From Actinomyces sp. UMB0138 (GTDB taxonomy: Bacteria > Bacillota > Negativicutes > Veillonellales > Veillonellaceae), in assembly GCF_002849225.1 (NCBI RefSeq), contig NZ_PKMC01000003.1, positions 372,001 to 436,000 of the forward strand: 64,000 nt of DNA, written 5' to 3'. The position numbers and the translations under genes were made by a program. The notes beneath the pieces were generated by a model. It did no database searches. It was given only the letters and a program-made list of their open reading frames with translations, and was not told the origin of the DNA. This document shows positions 62,409-64,000 of the stretch, piece after piece; positions within the stretch are counted from its first letter, which is position 1; each line of letters starts with the position of its first letter.

Positions 62409-63178
62409 TAGGGCTGGAAATCGCGCTGCATGCGCTGCGATGCAGCATAATTTTCCGGCTTCAAGTAGTACCCTTCCAGGCGCAGCCGCACAGTGGCTAC
62501 CTTTACGTCCCGGTACTGGCCTAGCCGGTGCAGCTGCCCGCGCAAATCGTTGCCAGTAGGGCGATGAGAGATGTTGCAGGGCACTTCCAGTGCGGTGTAG
62601 CCGGCCCCCAAAACCGAAATAGTCAGCGCGGTTTCTACCGCCCACCCGCTAGAGAGCGGTTGGGCAGCATCAAAGGCCTCCCGAGTAATACAACGCTGCC
62701 CCGACAGCGGCTGGGTGGGACGCCACCCCACCGCACATTCGATCGAGTTGCGGGCCAGGCCGGTAACAAATCCCCGCCCACCAGCGCCAGGCTGAGGGGG
62801 AAGAACCGCGATCGCCATGTCGCAGCGGCCCTGATTTACGGCCTCGACAAGAGGCGTAGTTTCGGCAGCAGATTCGCCCAGATCAGCGTCAATAAAAAGA
62901 AGTAGGTGCGGCTCCGCGCCCTCGGCATCGTGCATCGCCACAATGTTGGCGCCCGTCTCCATGGCCGAAGCCTTGCCACGGTTCACCGTGTGTCGCACCG
63001 TAGCTGCGCCAGCATGACGGGCCACCTGCTGCGTGTCGTCGGAAGAACCGTCATCGACCACAACAATCAGGTCGACCCCAGGAATAGCTTTGCAAGCCCG
63101 CACGGTACCGGCTATCCGGTCCTGTTCATCTTTAGCTGGGATTACAACCGCAACCTTGCGAGTTTGTGTGTCAGACAC
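62390..63178 (-). CDS. Family 2 glycosyltransferase
   Basis: A 262-residue GT-A enzyme. The start is GTG at 63178 after AGGAGA; a longer frame upstream lacks a site. Motifs are VAVVIPAKDEQDRI, VVVDDGSSDD, NRGKASAMETG and the metal-binding FIDADLG. It resembles GpgS-type enzymes and dolichol-phosphate sugar transferases, but the acceptor cannot be determined. Its 3' end overlaps that of the convergent 1552-aa gene by 19 bases, and it is divergent from the DUF5926 gene. Confidence 0.83.
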   Translation of the reverse strand: MSDTQTRKVAVVIPAKDEQDRIAGTVRACKAIPGVDLIVVVDDGSSDDTQQVARHAGAATVRHTVNRGKASAMETGANIVAMHDAEGAEPHLLLFIDADLGESAAETTPLVEAVNQGRCDMAIAVLPPQPGAGGRGFVTGLARNSIECAVGWRPTQPLSGQRCITREAFDAAQPLSSGWAVETALTISVLGAGYTALEVPCNISHRPTGNDLRGQLHRLGQYRDVKVATVRLRLEGYYLKPENYAASQRMQRDFQPYQVRSR

Positions 63179-63345
63179 TCGATCTCCTGGCCTTTTATTG
63201 TCTGCGCGAATGGGCGTTACCAAGTGTAGACCAGTACCGGGAGGTGTCCCACACGGCATAAAATCTACGTAGTCATTTTACATAAAAATTGCAAAGAAAC
63301 CACATCGCAGCCGGGGCAAAGATAGGGAAAATAGACTGCGCCAGG

Positions 63346-63351
63346 TACCCT
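63346..63351 (+). promoter_or_regulatory. Putative leaderless promoter element of the DUF5926 gene
   Basis: TACCCT lies seven bases before the ATG at 63359. No ribosome binding site is visible, so a leaderless message is plausible. Confidence 0.3.
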
Positions 63352-63358
63352 ATTTACC

Positions 63359-64000
63359 ATGAGTAAAAAGTCACGCCGCAAGGCTAAGTACGCGGCCCGC
63401 CGGGCCCAAATCGACGCCCTCGTTGCCGAAAATGAGAAGAAGGCCCCGAAGCAAGAGGCCTTCACCGTAGAATTCAACGAACGCCCCTTCGCTGGTTTTG
63501 CTCGCGAGATCGAGCTGGTTGCCATGCGCGAGATCCTGCCCGCAGCCACCTTGCAGGTGACTGCTAAGGACACTCCGATCATCCTTTGCACCATGCTTCC
63601 CCGCAACGCGCAGGCACTGATTCACGACGACGGCACCATCAAGGTGGCCCTGAATACCCGCAACCGCAGTGGGGATGCCGCCCACGACCTGGCCTTGGTC
63701 ATTGACCGGGCACTGCAGGCACAGCCTGGATCAACCATTGAAGGCTTGGACCCGCGCACCGAGGCGCCGGCTCTGACCGATCTGCTTGATCCCGCCGAGA
63801 TGGGCACCTTCACCCTGCACAACGATTTCGAGTTCTGGCTAGACGACGCCACCGAACGCACCCCCGAGGTGCAGCACGCCATTGAAGAATCCGCCGATTC
63901 TATCGTGCAGATGGGCGAAGTTGCGGGCAACCGCGGCGCCTACTGGGCCGACATGACCCACCCGTTCCTGCGGTGGGTGCTGTCTGAAGAGGAAGAGGAC
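63359..64000 (+). CDS. DUF5926 family protein, 5' part
   Basis: The frame is open from the ATG at 63359 to the window edge (214 codons) and lacks its 3' end. The product starts MSKKSRRKAKYAARR, a basic head, followed by the DUF5926 region: RPFAGFAREIELVAMREILPA and a Trp-rich stretch ending THPFLRWVLSEEEED. This family is conserved in actinobacteria and often mislabelled topoisomerase-like; no role is established. It runs divergently from the glycosyltransferase gene. Confidence 0.8.
   Translation, partial: MSKKSRRKAKYAARRAQIDALVAENEKKAPKQEAFTVEFNERPFAGFAREIELVAMREILPAATLQVTAKDTPIILCTMLPRNAQALIHDDGTIKVALNTRNRSGDAAHDLALVIDRALQAQPGSTIEGLDPRTEAPALTDLLDPAEMGTFTLHNDFEFWLDDATERTPEVQHAIEESADSIVQMGEVAGNRGAYWADMTHPFLRWVLSEEEED

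Noticed and set aside
1..64000. tRNA, rRNA, CRISPR arrays and insertion sequences
   Set aside because: Reading both strands showed no tRNA-like cloverleaf ends, no regular spaced repeats and no transposase.

Overview
The window looks like a chromosomal segment of a Gram-positive actinobacterium, most likely of the Actinomycetaceae or a close relative. The pointers are the moderately high GC with GC-rich third codon positions, the families DUF3073, DUF3152, DUF3618 and DUF5926, MurT/GatD, cytochrome bd, a DtxR-type iron box, LAxTG and LPxTG sorting signals, and a sortase C-assembled pilus. The genus cannot be fixed from the sequence alone. I saw no tRNA, rRNA, insertion sequence, prophage or CRISPR array.

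Layout. 1-969: no gene; short repeats and hairpins. 970-3091: a cell-wall-anchored FIVAR protein whose promoter carries a 15/19 match to the DtxR/IdeR iron box. 3.2-8.7 kb: a 44-aa Cys-rich protein, then, reading leftwards, a pilus operon (tip adhesin, major pilin, class C sortase). 9-15.3 kb: a maltodextrin locus with a debranching enzyme divergent from lacI-binding protein-permease-permease, sharing one palindromic operator. 15.5-19.8 kb: a membrane-anchored DUF3152 protein whose HExxH zinc site is gone, then cydA-cydB. 20-26.2 kb: an APC permease with an amidohydrolase, two tandem paralogous tail-rich membrane proteins with a duplicated upstream element, and an acetyltransferase. 26.2-34.6 kb: an alpha-galactoside locus (ROK repressor, GH36, ABC importer), followed by a GH32 homologue lacking two of three catalytic acids. 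34.9-43.8 kb: glutathione peroxidase, two paralogous secreted alpha/beta hydrolases flanking an anchored protein, a MacB-like exporter pair, and small envelope and DUF3073 genes. 43.9-54.3 kb: purM, purF and a GH13 gene, dps, an RNB nuclease, divergent ptsH/ptsI, an SCP-like protein and a DAG-kinase-like protein. 54.4-64 kb: the pheA-murT-gatD operon, a 1552-aa membrane protein made of two fused copies of one architecture, a GT2 glycosyltransferase, and the start of a DUF5926 gene.

How the genes work together. Two carbohydrate systems each have their own regulator, hydrolase and binding protein/permeases but no ATPase, so they probably share an MsiK-type ATPase encoded elsewhere. HPr and enzyme I are present without a sugar-specific EII. 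Envelope biology is the other theme: sortase-anchored proteins, lipid II amidation, secreted hydrolases, and the duplicated membrane protein next to a glycosyltransferase.

The most unusual signals are a 7-mer, GAGGGCG/CGCCCTC, counted by eye about 108 times on both strands (roughly 16 expected from composition); two apparent pseudoenzymes (DUF3152 and GH32); the iron box on the surface-protein gene; and the fused 1552-aa protein. All counts and alignments were made by eye.
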